Positions 17,443-24,579 of a stretch of DNA of 49,343 nucleotides are shown here, in pieces. Each line of letters opens with the position of its first letter. The first letter of the stretch is position 1. The notes below the pieces were generated by a model that made no database searches, had not been told where the DNA came from, and was given only the letters and a program-made list of their open reading frames with translations. Source of the stretch: Deltaproteobacteria bacterium (GTDB lineage Bacteria; Desulfobacterota_D; UBA1144; Nemesobacterales; CSP1-2); contig JACPIY010000055.1 of the NCBI GenBank assembly GCA_016187835.1, forward strand, positions 1 through 49,343, in the 5' to 3' direction. The position numbers were made by a program, and so were the translations under genes.

Positions 17443-17479
17443 AGGGTGGCCGGGAAATATTTCCCCCACCCTCTTTTTT
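17443..17479 (+). terminator. Intrinsic terminator of pilin 1
   Basis: AGGGTGG pairs with CCACCCT, and inside them GGGAAAT pairs with ATTTCCC, giving a strong stem followed by CTTTTTT. It starts 28 bases after the pilin 1 stop. Confidence 0.88.
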
Positions 17480-17776
17480 CATTTTTTAATGTTTTCTACT
17501 CCCCCAAGAGTTAATAGTGCAATCCTAACTAGTTGAATCATTCCAGTGATATCATGTTGCACGTCTAAAACCAGCCGGGAACTAATATAAGTCTGAAGTA
17601 TATTTGTATCTGAAATACTGTTTTATTTTATTTCAATTCAGAGGGTGTTTTTGAAACCATATATATCATTGTGCTACACAGTTTAAAAATTCTTTGCTGT
17701 GTTTTATTATGTCAATGCTATATCGAGTAGTTAAAACAAAACTTGAAGAATCATTATAATAAATGCAGATAAATAC

Positions 17777-17789
17777 GACAAAAAATGTC
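17777..17789 (+). promoter_or_regulatory. Putative activator box upstream of pilin 2
   Basis: GACAAAAAATGTC has palindromic ends (GACA and TGTC) and nearly equals the box at 16597-16609. It lies 114 bases before the -24 element of pilin 2. A binding site for the same activator is inferred. The rest of the 530-base spacer between the pilins shows no coding sequence. Confidence 0.4.
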
Positions 17790-17879
17790 ATCTTCTGCAA
17801 ATTTTGGTAAAACTTCATAGATACTACTTTCTGACAAATTAAATTCACATTAAAAAACTATGCGTTTTCAATAAGTTAC

Positions 17880-17919
17880 GTACCAAAATCAGTTTTTTAC
17901 TTTTGGTACGGACATTGCT
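17880..17919 (+). promoter_or_regulatory. Sigma-54 promoter of pilin 2 with overlapping inverted repeat
   Basis: TGGTAC (17904-17909), five bases, TTGCT (17915-17919) matches the sigma-54 consensus with C to T at one position. The -24 hexamer is also the end of a perfect inverted repeat, GTACCAAAA (17880-17888) and TTTTGGTAC (17901-17909), 12 bases apart. Predicted transcription start is near 17930. Confidence 0.75.
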
Positions 17920-17954
17920 ACATTTAGATATAAAAATAGATAAAGGTGATAGTG

Positions 17955-18578
17955 ATGATTAAATTAACAAAAAGCAATAACCCGGAAAGGGGCTTTACAT
18001 TAATCGAACTATTAGTTGTTGCGGCTATTATCGGTATATTGCTTGGTATTGCGATTCCAAACCTTATTAAAGCGAGGTTATCAGCAAACGAAGGAAACGC
18101 ACGAAAGGCACTTCAAACAATAAGAGATGCAGAATATGAGTATGCTGAGCAAGATTTAAATAATCAGGGAGGAAGAGACTACACTAATTTCATAGGAGAT
18201 CTTGCAACCGGGGGAACTCTACGTTGCCCATCATCGGATGATCAACCTAATACCGGTGGTTGTAGTAATGAAAATGAGTCTCTTATAGATAGTACATTTG
18301 AGAATTCCGTTGTGAGTGATGGTAGCCCGGCTGTCGCAGCCATTTGCAATAGGCCAAAGGCAGGGTATTGCTTCGGATGGAGTGCGGATGTTAACACTGA
18401 TCCTGTAACTCTAACGGGCGACTTTGGCTGGGAAGCCTCTATGACAGGCGCAGGCAAGACAGGGAGAAAAGATTTTTCAGTTTTTGCCGATAAAGTTATC
18501 AAATGTACTGTTACAACCCAATCTAGTGGTAGCACAGGACAATTTGAATCTTCTCGTACTGACCCAGATTGCGATTGA
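17955..18578 (+). CDS. Type IV pilin-like protein 2
   Basis: A 207-residue prepilin counted from the ATG at 17955; AAGGTGAT just upstream fits this start better than the GTG at 17946. Leader ending NNPERG, then FTLIELLVVAAIIGILLGIA with Glu +5. The head is related to pilin 1: NEGNARKALQTIRDAEYEY aligns with its NEANARKAMQTLRDAEGEY, RPKAGYC with DPKAGYC, and GRKDFSVFADKVIKC with GRRDFSVYGDGVIRC. There are additional cysteines in a longer central loop (LRCPSS, GGCSNEN, AICNRPKAGYC) and a final DPDCD. Probably a diverged duplicate acting as an alternative or minor pilin. It has its own sigma-54 promoter. Confidence 0.9.
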   Translation: MIKLTKSNNPERGFTLIELLVVAAIIGILLGIAIPNLIKARLSANEGNARKALQTIRDAEYEYAEQDLNNQGGRDYTNFIGDLATGGTLRCPSSDDQPNTGGCSNENESLIDSTFENSVVSDGSPAVAAICNRPKAGYCFGWSADVNTDPVTLTGDFGWEASMTGAGKTGRKDFSVFADKVIKCTVTTQSSGSTGQFESSRTDPDCD

Positions 18579-18597
18579 TAAAATAATGAATGAAGGG

Positions 18598-18710
18598 ATT
18601 GCTTCGCTACGCAATGAGCACAGGAGGTGTCATTGCGAGGAGCCCTTCGACGGAGTTTACACTGAGCGTGGCGAATGTGCTCAGGGTAAATTCCACGACG
18701 AAGCAATCTA
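18598..18710. repeat. 'GATTGCTTCG / CATTGCGAGGAG' repeat with nested word
   Basis: ATTGCTTCGCTACGCAATGA on the left and GTCATTGCGAGGAG then CGAAGCAATCT on the right form the well-known type of inverted intergenic repeat. Nested inside is a CCCTTCGACGGAG ... TGTGCTCAGGG unit. A reading frame on the opposite strand (18242-18706) is an artefact. Confidence 0.85.
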
Positions 18711-18717
18711 AAATAAC

Positions 18718-18746
18718 TTGTAAGAATCTACTAACGTAACTATAAT
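18718..18746 (+). promoter_or_regulatory. Putative sigma-70 promoter of the ABC ATPase gene
   Basis: TTGTAA, 17 bases, TATAAT. It starts within ten bases of the repeat's end and gives a leader of about 20 bases before the ATG at 18774. Confidence 0.5.
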
Positions 18747-18773
18747 TTAAAAAATCACCTTGATTTCTATGTC

Positions 18774-19703
18774 ATGCTTAAAGTAGATAACCTTGTTAAG
18801 GACTTTGCTACTGGCTTCCTGAGAAAAAAGGTCCGAGTTTTAAAGGGTGTATCCTTCTCTGTAAATAAAGGAGAAATATTTGGTTTTGTTGGACCGAATG
18901 GAGCAGGAAAAACAACTACATTTAAAGCCGTTCTTGGTTTTGTTCCTATCACAGACGGAAGCGTTGAATTAATGGGAAAACCTCTTGGGGACGTGGATGT
19001 AAAAAAGCACGTAGGCTACCTACCAGAAAATCCATATTTTTATGATTATTTGACAGGAGAAGAGCTACTTCGCTACATGGGGCAGTTGCATGGGCTAAAT
19101 GGAAAAGGACTTTCTGCCAAGATTGATGAGCTCCTTGAAAAAGTAAAAATGTCTCATGCAAGAAAAGTGCAGTTGAGAAAATACTCAAAGGGAATGCTTC
19201 AGAGAGTCGGCGTTGCCCAGGCTCTTATAAACGACCCTGATTTTCTAATTCTTGACGAACCGATGACTGGTCTTGACCCCATCGGGCAAAGGGAGATAAA
19301 AGACTTGATTCTCGAAGAAAAAAAGAAAGGTAAAACCATACTTCTCAGCTCCCACATGCTTTCAGATGTTGAAGCCCTTTGCGATAGAGTGGGCGTTATT
19401 ATGAGCGGAAGGGTCGTAAAGACAGGTGAGCTAGGGAAACTGCTTGAAGAAATTCATACTGATTACGAAATGCTTCTTAAATACGTGGATGAAAGGATTA
19501 TCAGTAACCTTAGTGATCTTAAAATTAGTGTTGAGAAGAGAGCGGGATTCCTTGTTCTCAGGTTTGACGAGGATATAAAGGAGAGGATATTCCAGGTCGT
19601 TTCTGATTCTGGGGCTGATATTGTTTCGCTACATCCTTTGAGGAAATCCCTTGAAGGGCTTTTTGTTGAGGAAGCGAAGAAAGATATTCATATTGAGTCA
19701 TGA
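18774..19703 (+). CDS. ABC transporter ATP-binding protein (ABC-2 / PilH-like)
   Basis: A 309-residue ATPase. Walker A GPNGAGKTTTF (about 42-52), Q-loop region GYLPENPYFYDYLTG, signature YSKGMLQRVG, Walker B FLILDEPMTGLDP and H-loop LLSSHM are all intact. The C-terminal 80 residues form the extra domain typical of ABC-2 exporters of the CcmA/NatA type. It stands between two pilin genes and an ABC-2 permease plus a TPR-like protein. In Myxococcus xanthus the pilus cluster contains pilG-pilH-pilI, an ABC system needed for pilus formation, so a PilH-like role is plausible but inferred. Because its permease gene is broken, it may lack its partner or use another. Confidence 0.9.
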   Translation: MLKVDNLVKDFATGFLRKKVRVLKGVSFSVNKGEIFGFVGPNGAGKTTTFKAVLGFVPITDGSVELMGKPLGDVDVKKHVGYLPENPYFYDYLTGEELLRYMGQLHGLNGKGLSAKIDELLEKVKMSHARKVQLRKYSKGMLQRVGVAQALINDPDFLILDEPMTGLDPIGQREIKDLILEEKKKGKTILLSSHMLSDVEALCDRVGVIMSGRVVKTGELGKLLEEIHTDYEMLLKYVDERIISNLSDLKISVEKRAGFLVLRFDEDIKERIFQVVSDSGADIVSLHPLRKSLEGLFVEEAKKDIHIES

Positions 19704-19720
19704 ATTAAAGACGCTGAGAA

Positions 19721-19836
19721 GATTGCTTCACTTCGTTCGCAATGACACCTCCTGCCCTGTCATTGCGAGGAGTGAAACGACCGAAGCAATCTAAAAAACC
19801 AAAAAGAGATTGCTTCGCCTGCGGCTCGCAATGACA
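19721..19836. repeat. 'GATTGCTTCG / CATTGCGAGGAG' repeat, second site
   Basis: GATTGCTTCACTTCGTTCGC, GTCATTGCGAGGAG, CGAAGCAATCT and a further GATTGCTTCGCC ... CTCGCAATGACA fill the gap between the ABC ATPase and permease. The frame on the other strand that reads VIANEVKQS is a familiar repeat artefact. Confidence 0.87.
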
Positions 19837-19849
19837 AGGAATAGATATC

Positions 19850-20538
19850 ATGAACAGAATTTGGAGCGTTGCGCATAATACATTTATAGAGGCTGTAAGA
19901 GACAGAGTTCTATACAGCCTATTTTTGTTTGCATTTTTGATGATTCTGAGCTCTCTGATATTGGCGAGTATATCGGCAGAGCAGTATAACAAAATGGTTA
20001 AAGACCTCGGCCTGACAGCGATATCTCTTATCGGAATCATGATTGCCGTCTTTCTCGGCATGGGACTTGTTTATAAAGAGATTGAAAAGCAAACAGTCTA
20101 CAACATATTTTCAAAACCTATACGCCGGTATGAATAAAGTTTTACTACGGTGGGTTATATTATGCGGAGTTTTTTAAAGCAGTTTATTTTATATATCTTG
20201 AGTTTCTTATAATCATTGGAGTTGCCCTAGTATTTTCTAGCTTTACGACTCCGGTAATGACAGTGCTTTTCACTTTTCTCACCATCGCGATCGGCAGGTT
20301 CTCGAGTGATGTAAAGCTATTTGCTGAGCAGATAAAAAACCCCATTACGGGATTTGTTACCGAGCTTATATATAGAGTGATGCCTAACCTGGAAAAGTTT
20401 GATGTGAGACGTGAGGCAGTATATGGGGGTAATATAAGTTTGGAACTTGTTTTTTATACCACTGTGTATGCCGTACTTTATACATTGGCGCTACTGGTGC
20501 TTTCCATAATAATATTCGAAAAGAGGGAATTTAAATAA
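19850..20538 (+). pseudogene. ABC-2 type permease, frameshifted with internal loss
   Basis: The first part (19850-20137, 95 codons) reads MNRIWSVAHNTFIEAVRD, two membrane segments and VYNIFSKPIRRYE, then meets TAA. From about 20137 a different frame continues as FYYGGLYYAEFFKAVYF, then FLIIIGVALVFSSFTTPV and on to a final membrane segment ending at 20538. Both halves fit ABC-2 permeases of the 'FSKPI' type. In intact relatives, about 30 residues of membrane helix separate the KPI motif from the GG region, so a deletion of roughly 100 bases not divisible by three is likely. Start has AAGGA. It could be an assembly error; otherwise the permease is dead. Confidence 0.75.
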
Positions 20539-20540
20539 AC

Positions 20541-20614
20541 ATGATGCAGGATGCAAGATATAGGATACAAGTTGGATATAACTTTCATGCATCATGAATC
20601 GTTTATCCTGCCTC
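20541..20614. repeat. 'GATGCAGGATACA' word repeat, second site
   Basis: ATGATGCAGGATGCAAG and ATAGGATACAAG on the left are answered by CATGCATCATGAATCG and TTTATCCTGCCTC on the right, giving an imperfect inverted repeat. It occupies the whole gap before the gene at 20622, leaving it without an obvious ribosome site. Confidence 0.7.
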
Positions 20615-20621
20615 ATTTGTT

Positions 20622-21692
20622 ATGGCAATGCTTAGCTCAATCGCAAAGAAACCAGTAACAGGGCTTACTTGTATATTTATCTTAATTGTTATCTCAGTCC
20701 CTTTCCAGAAGAGAATTGATGATATAAGGGGTAATTTCAGGGCTATAGAGGAAACCCTTTACCTTTCCTCATCCGCACTGAAAAAAATCTCACTCGGATA
20801 CAAAGAAATAGTTGCGGACATTTATTGGTTAAGGGCAATTCAATACTTCGGTAGTAAAAAAGTTAAAGAGCAAGACCCAGAACTCCTTTACAAATATTTT
20901 GATATACTCACTGATCTTGACCCACAATTTGTCAATGCATACAGATTTGGCGGCACTTTTCTGACAGAGCCGCCCCCTTATGGTCTTGGCGATGTTGATA
21001 AGGGAATAAAGCTATTCGATAAAGGAAGGGAGAATAACCCAGATAATTTTCGTATCCCGCTTGAAGAGGCTTTTATATATTATCTTTATGACAAGAACTA
21101 TGAGAGGGCGGCGGAATTATTCAACGAAGCTTCAGAAAAGCCAGGCCTCTCCGGTCTTCGCCGAGCGTCCATAAAGGGAATGGCAGCATCGGCCCATAAC
21201 TATGGGGGAAATAGACAACTCTCAAAAAAAATATGGAGAGAAATCTATGAGACCACCACCAATGAGGGCCGAAGGAATTTCGCTTTGAGAAATATAGAGG
21301 AACTGAACACAATGGATATGGAAGATCGCTTGACTCAGGCTTTAAGAGAATATATTAAACGTTACAATGAAGAACCAAAAACTCTTGATGCTCTTAAAGA
21401 TACCGGAATAATTAAGCAAATCCCCAAAGAACCTCTCGGGGGCAAGTTCATTATAGCAAGTAAACTAAAAGCGGTAAAAAGCTCCACCCTTGTAGATCAA
21501 CAGTTTAAGCAAAATCTCGGTTTCTTAGCCTCAAGAATACAAAAGTTTAAAAAAGTCTATGACAGGTATCCAATAGATGTTGCCGAACTAAAGGATTTCA
21601 TAGATCAAGGTGGCGTAAGGGAATTCACTCCCCATCCCTTAGGAGAGGACTATGTTTACAATCCGAAGACTGGCGTTATAGGGTCAAACTAG
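20622..21692 (+). CDS. Membrane-anchored TPR-like protein of the pilus region
   Basis: A 356-residue protein with one N-terminal membrane anchor (LTCIFILIVISVPF), a conserved ADIYWLRAIQYFGSKK motif near 68-83 and TPR-like helices to about 245. After that come two segments of similar pattern, EPKTLDALKDTGIIKQIPKEPLGGKFI (in parts) and RYPIDVAELKDFID...HPLGEDYVY, which recall the C-terminal heads of GspG-type pseudopilins. No family name is certain. Its position after pilins and an ABC pair suggests the slot filled by pilG/I-type genes in Myxococcus. No clear ribosome site; the ATG at 20628 is an equally possible start. The following 290 bases (21693-21982) are AT-rich and empty. Confidence 0.78.
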   Translation: MAMLSSIAKKPVTGLTCIFILIVISVPFQKRIDDIRGNFRAIEETLYLSSSALKKISLGYKEIVADIYWLRAIQYFGSKKVKEQDPELLYKYFDILTDLDPQFVNAYRFGGTFLTEPPPYGLGDVDKGIKLFDKGRENNPDNFRIPLEEAFIYYLYDKNYERAAELFNEASEKPGLSGLRRASIKGMAASAHNYGGNRQLSKKIWREIYETTTNEGRRNFALRNIEELNTMDMEDRLTQALREYIKRYNEEPKTLDALKDTGIIKQIPKEPLGGKFIIASKLKAVKSSTLVDQQFKQNLGFLASRIQKFKKVYDRYPIDVAELKDFIDQGGVREFTPHPLGEDYVYNPKTGVIGSN

Positions 21693-21982
21693 GCCTTGGG
21701 GCGAGGTATATGACCGGCAAAGAAAAAACGGACAAACTTTAGTTTTAATTTTAAGATACGGCTTCTAACTTTAGTATTGAATCTAGAAAGAATTAATACC
21801 TTTTCAAATCAACAAATCAACTTTAGTCCAATTGATTTTCTACCATAATAACGATTATTAATTATTAAGTATTTAAAAAGTGTATGTTGCGATTAAATTC
21901 GAAACTCAGCAAAATAATCTGTCTAAAGTTTTAAAGTTTGGTTTTAGGAAAGAACGAAATATAAGCAGGAGCTTATGCTATT

Positions 21983-23263
21983 ATGAATCTATCTAATGAA
22001 AACAATCTCTTATTATGCTGCATTCAGACCGAGACATCTGAGAGTAAATCGGATCGGATAAAAAAACTTCTTACCCTTCCATTGAACTGGGAAGAGATAT
22101 TACAGTCCGCATTTTGGCACGGCATTACTCCACTCCTGTACCATAGCCTCAAGGGTATCGAAGAGAGCAAGCTTATTCCACAGATAGTTATGGATCAACT
22201 TAAAACAGATCACCATAGAAATATCGGTAAGAACATGCACTTTTATGCCGAGCTAAGTGGTATCCTGAAAGCGTTTCGTGAAAATAGGATAAAAGTCATT
22301 GTTCTAAAAGGTGGGGCTTTAGCTCAAACCGTCTATGGCAATATCGCTTTAAGGCCAATGAGTGACATTGACCTCCTGATTAAAACAGAGGACCTCTCTC
22401 ATGCAGAGAAAATAATGTCTGATTTGGGATACCTTTTCGAGGGGAATAAGCCTCTAGAATGGTATAGAGAAAACCATTTTCACCTTAGCTACTTTCATCC
22501 GGAGAAAACCATTCTAGTTGAAATTCACTGGCATATAGGAAGAGCATCTCATCCATCTCAAATCGCTATTACTGATACTGGCTTCATTGAGCGATGGTGG
22601 GAAAGGACTAGAACCGTAGAGATTTCCGGAATGAAAACCCTTCTACTCTGTCCGGACGATTTGCTTGTTCACCTCTCTCTCCATTTTATTAAACACCGTT
22701 TTATAAGCGGAGGATTTAAAGGACCTTTTACTAGCAGAGGCGCGCTTATCCAACTATGTGATATTTTTCAAATCCTCAAACACTATAAAAATGAGTTTAA
22801 CTGGGCTAGGCTTCAGCGGGAAGCCGAAGAATACGGAATAACAAGCCTTATTTCATCTACTCTTTATCTTTTAAGGGAAATCATGGACTTTGATGATGGT
22901 ATCTTCAATGATGCTTTTAGAGTATTTAAACTACAAAGTTTTGAAAAAGAGTTAACTAAGCTTATTCAAAAAAGGATATTTATTATAGAGGATTCCATAC
23001 CCAGCAGTTTCATACAGTCTTTAGTTGCGGATAGGTTTCAAAACCAAGTTAAGTCACTTCTTAGAACGCTATTTCCTCATCGAGAGGTTTTTTCAAAGAG
23101 ATATTCCGTACCCTTGTCCTCTAAGAAGTTATATTTTTACTATCTAATTCGTCCTTTTATCCTACTTTTAAAATACAGAAAGCTATTATGGAGAAGCCTG
23201 ATTTCCAGAGGAGAGGTCAAAGAAGAAGTCATACTTAACCGATGGATAAACTCTAAGAATTAG
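21983..23263 (+). CDS. Nucleotidyltransferase-fold protein (NTP_transf_5-like)
   Basis: A 426-residue protein. VIVLKGGALAQTVYGN followed by RPMSDIDLLIKTEDL (about 105-140) carries the GG and DxD pattern of the nucleotidyltransferase superfamily, and the overall layout fits the PF14907 group of uncharacterised nucleotidyltransferases. WHIGRASHPSQIA and HLSLHFIKHRF are also present; that group has a conserved His-rich middle. Substrate unknown; members often occur near polysaccharide or peptide gene clusters, but none is here. AGGAG lies 11 bases before the ATG. Single gene. Confidence 0.8.
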   Translation: MNLSNENNLLLCCIQTETSESKSDRIKKLLTLPLNWEEILQSAFWHGITPLLYHSLKGIEESKLIPQIVMDQLKTDHHRNIGKNMHFYAELSGILKAFRENRIKVIVLKGGALAQTVYGNIALRPMSDIDLLIKTEDLSHAEKIMSDLGYLFEGNKPLEWYRENHFHLSYFHPEKTILVEIHWHIGRASHPSQIAITDTGFIERWWERTRTVEISGMKTLLLCPDDLLVHLSLHFIKHRFISGGFKGPFTSRGALIQLCDIFQILKHYKNEFNWARLQREAEEYGITSLISSTLYLLREIMDFDDGIFNDAFRVFKLQSFEKELTKLIQKRIFIIEDSIPSSFIQSLVADRFQNQVKSLLRTLFPHREVFSKRYSVPLSSKKLYFYYLIRPFILLLKYRKLLWRSLISRGEVKEEVILNRWINSKN

Positions 23264-23325
23264 AATCCCATGTTAGGTATACCTTAGTTTTGTCATGTCC
23301 GAATGTTTTTATGGACATTCATAAA

Positions 23326-23358
23326 GTAGAGACGCCATTACATTAATGGGGTCTCTAC
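23326..23358. repeat. GTAGAGAC-family palindrome, copy 4
   Basis: GTAGAGACGCCATTA and TAATGGGGTCTCTAC around a CAT loop, with one mismatch. Just after it, ATTCCCG (23367) and CGGGAAT (23384-23390) form a second hairpin, a different word family. Both lie between the nucleotidyltransferase and aminopeptidase genes. Confidence 0.85.
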
Positions 23359-23503
23359 TTTATTTGATTCCCGCTAAAACAAACGGGAATGACAGCCTTA
23401 TATCCATTCGGTACATGAGTGCATAACACGATTTGCTAGATACTCCCACTTTTTAGTTTATGTTAATATCAATATCGAAATTCCCAAAAGGAGGGCTTAG
23501 GCA

Positions 23504-24463
23504 ATGAGTGCGCTTGAGGATGCAGCAAAGGTTGCGGTAAAGGACTGTATGGCAATAAAGCCAGGGGAAAAGGCGCTTGTCATAACAGATGAGCCGCTTA
23601 GAAAGATTGGCTATGCACTTTGGGAATCCGCAAAAGAATTTGGAGTTGAAGCAATAATCACAGAAATAACACCAAGAAGATCCCATGGAGAAGAGCCGCC
23701 TGAACCCGTAGGAGAACTTATGAAGCTTGTAGATGTGATACTAATACCTACTTCAAAATCCCTGAGCCACACAGATTCAAGGCGTGAAGCCTGTAAAAAA
23801 GGGGTAAGAATCGCTACGCTGCCGGGAATTACAGAAGATACGATGATTAGAACCCTAAATGCAAACTACTCTCAGATCGCTGGAAGAAGCAAAAAAATTG
23901 CAGAGATTCTTAAAAACGGTTCAAAGGTCAGAATACAAACTGATCGAGGAATGGACGTTACACTGGTGATAGATGAAAGAGACGGGCATGCAGATACCGG
24001 ACTCAATCACAATCCCGGAGATTTCAGCAACCTTCCTGCCGGTGAAGGTTATATTGCTCCTTTAGAGGGAAAAACAGAAGGGGTGATCGTAATTGATGGT
24101 TCAATGGCAGGAGTTGGAAAGCTGGAAGACGAAGAGATAATAATCACCGTAAAAGAGGGATTTGCCACTGAGATAAGGGGAGGAAAAGCTGCAGAGAAAC
24201 TTCTTTCCATTATGCAACCTTTTGGAAAACTGGCATTTAACGTTGCCGAGCTTGGGATAGGGACCAACGATAAAGCACTGGTTATAGGAAACGTGCTTGA
24301 GGATGAAAAAGCTATAGGCACAGTGCATATAGCTTTTGGAGATAATAAAAGTATGGGCGGCACAATCAGGGTAGCAAGCCATCTGGATGGTGTAATTATG
24401 AGACCTACTGTTTATGTGGATGACAAGCTGATAATGGAACATGGTAAGTTCCTAATTTTCTGA
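23504..24463 (+). CDS. Aminopeptidase, M29-like (leucyl aminopeptidase)
   Basis: A 319-residue protein resembling the M29/thermophilic aminopeptidase group. Candidate metal ligands are the Glu in NLPAGEGYIAP (about 185), the Glu in NVAELGIGTN (about 250), His and Asp in HIAFGDN (about 275) and His in ASHLDGVI. It is shorter than classic aminopeptidase T (about 410 residues), fitting the compact cytosolic subgroup. It should remove N-terminal residues from peptides using a divalent metal pair. A strong AGGAGG site precedes the ATG. Single gene followed by a word-repeat spacer. Confidence 0.82.
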   Translation: MSALEDAAKVAVKDCMAIKPGEKALVITDEPLRKIGYALWESAKEFGVEAIITEITPRRSHGEEPPEPVGELMKLVDVILIPTSKSLSHTDSRREACKKGVRIATLPGITEDTMIRTLNANYSQIAGRSKKIAEILKNGSKVRIQTDRGMDVTLVIDERDGHADTGLNHNPGDFSNLPAGEGYIAPLEGKTEGVIVIDGSMAGVGKLEDEEIIITVKEGFATEIRGGKAAEKLLSIMQPFGKLAFNVAELGIGTNDKALVIGNVLEDEKAIGTVHIAFGDNKSMGGTIRVASHLDGVIMRPTVYVDDKLIMEHGKFLIF

Positions 24464-24489
24464 AAATGTGCGTGGTTTCTGAATCATAA

Positions 24490-24545
24490 CTAGTTGTTCG
24501 TGATCCGATACACGATTCAAGAGGCATAGTACACGAGCCACGAGA
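24490..24545. repeat. 'ACGATTCAAGAG / ACACGAG' word repeat
   Basis: GTTCGTGATCCGATACACG, ATTCAAGAGGC and TACACGAGCCACGAGAG form a short repeat of another vocabulary (ACGAG/CGTGA words). No coding sequence. Confidence 0.5.
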
Positions 24546-24579
24546 GAAAAACCTGCTTTTCTATGGTAAATTAAAACTA

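Noticed and set aside
18242-18706. Minus-strand frame of 154 codons opposite pilin 2
   Set aside because: It is the shadow of the pilin gene extended through the repeat; pilin motifs on the plus strand are decisive.
19705-20061. Minus-strand frame of 118 codons
   Set aside because: Its N-terminal half is the reverse of the permease and the rest reads VIANEVKQS-type peptides from the GATTGCTTCG repeat, a familiar annotation artefact.
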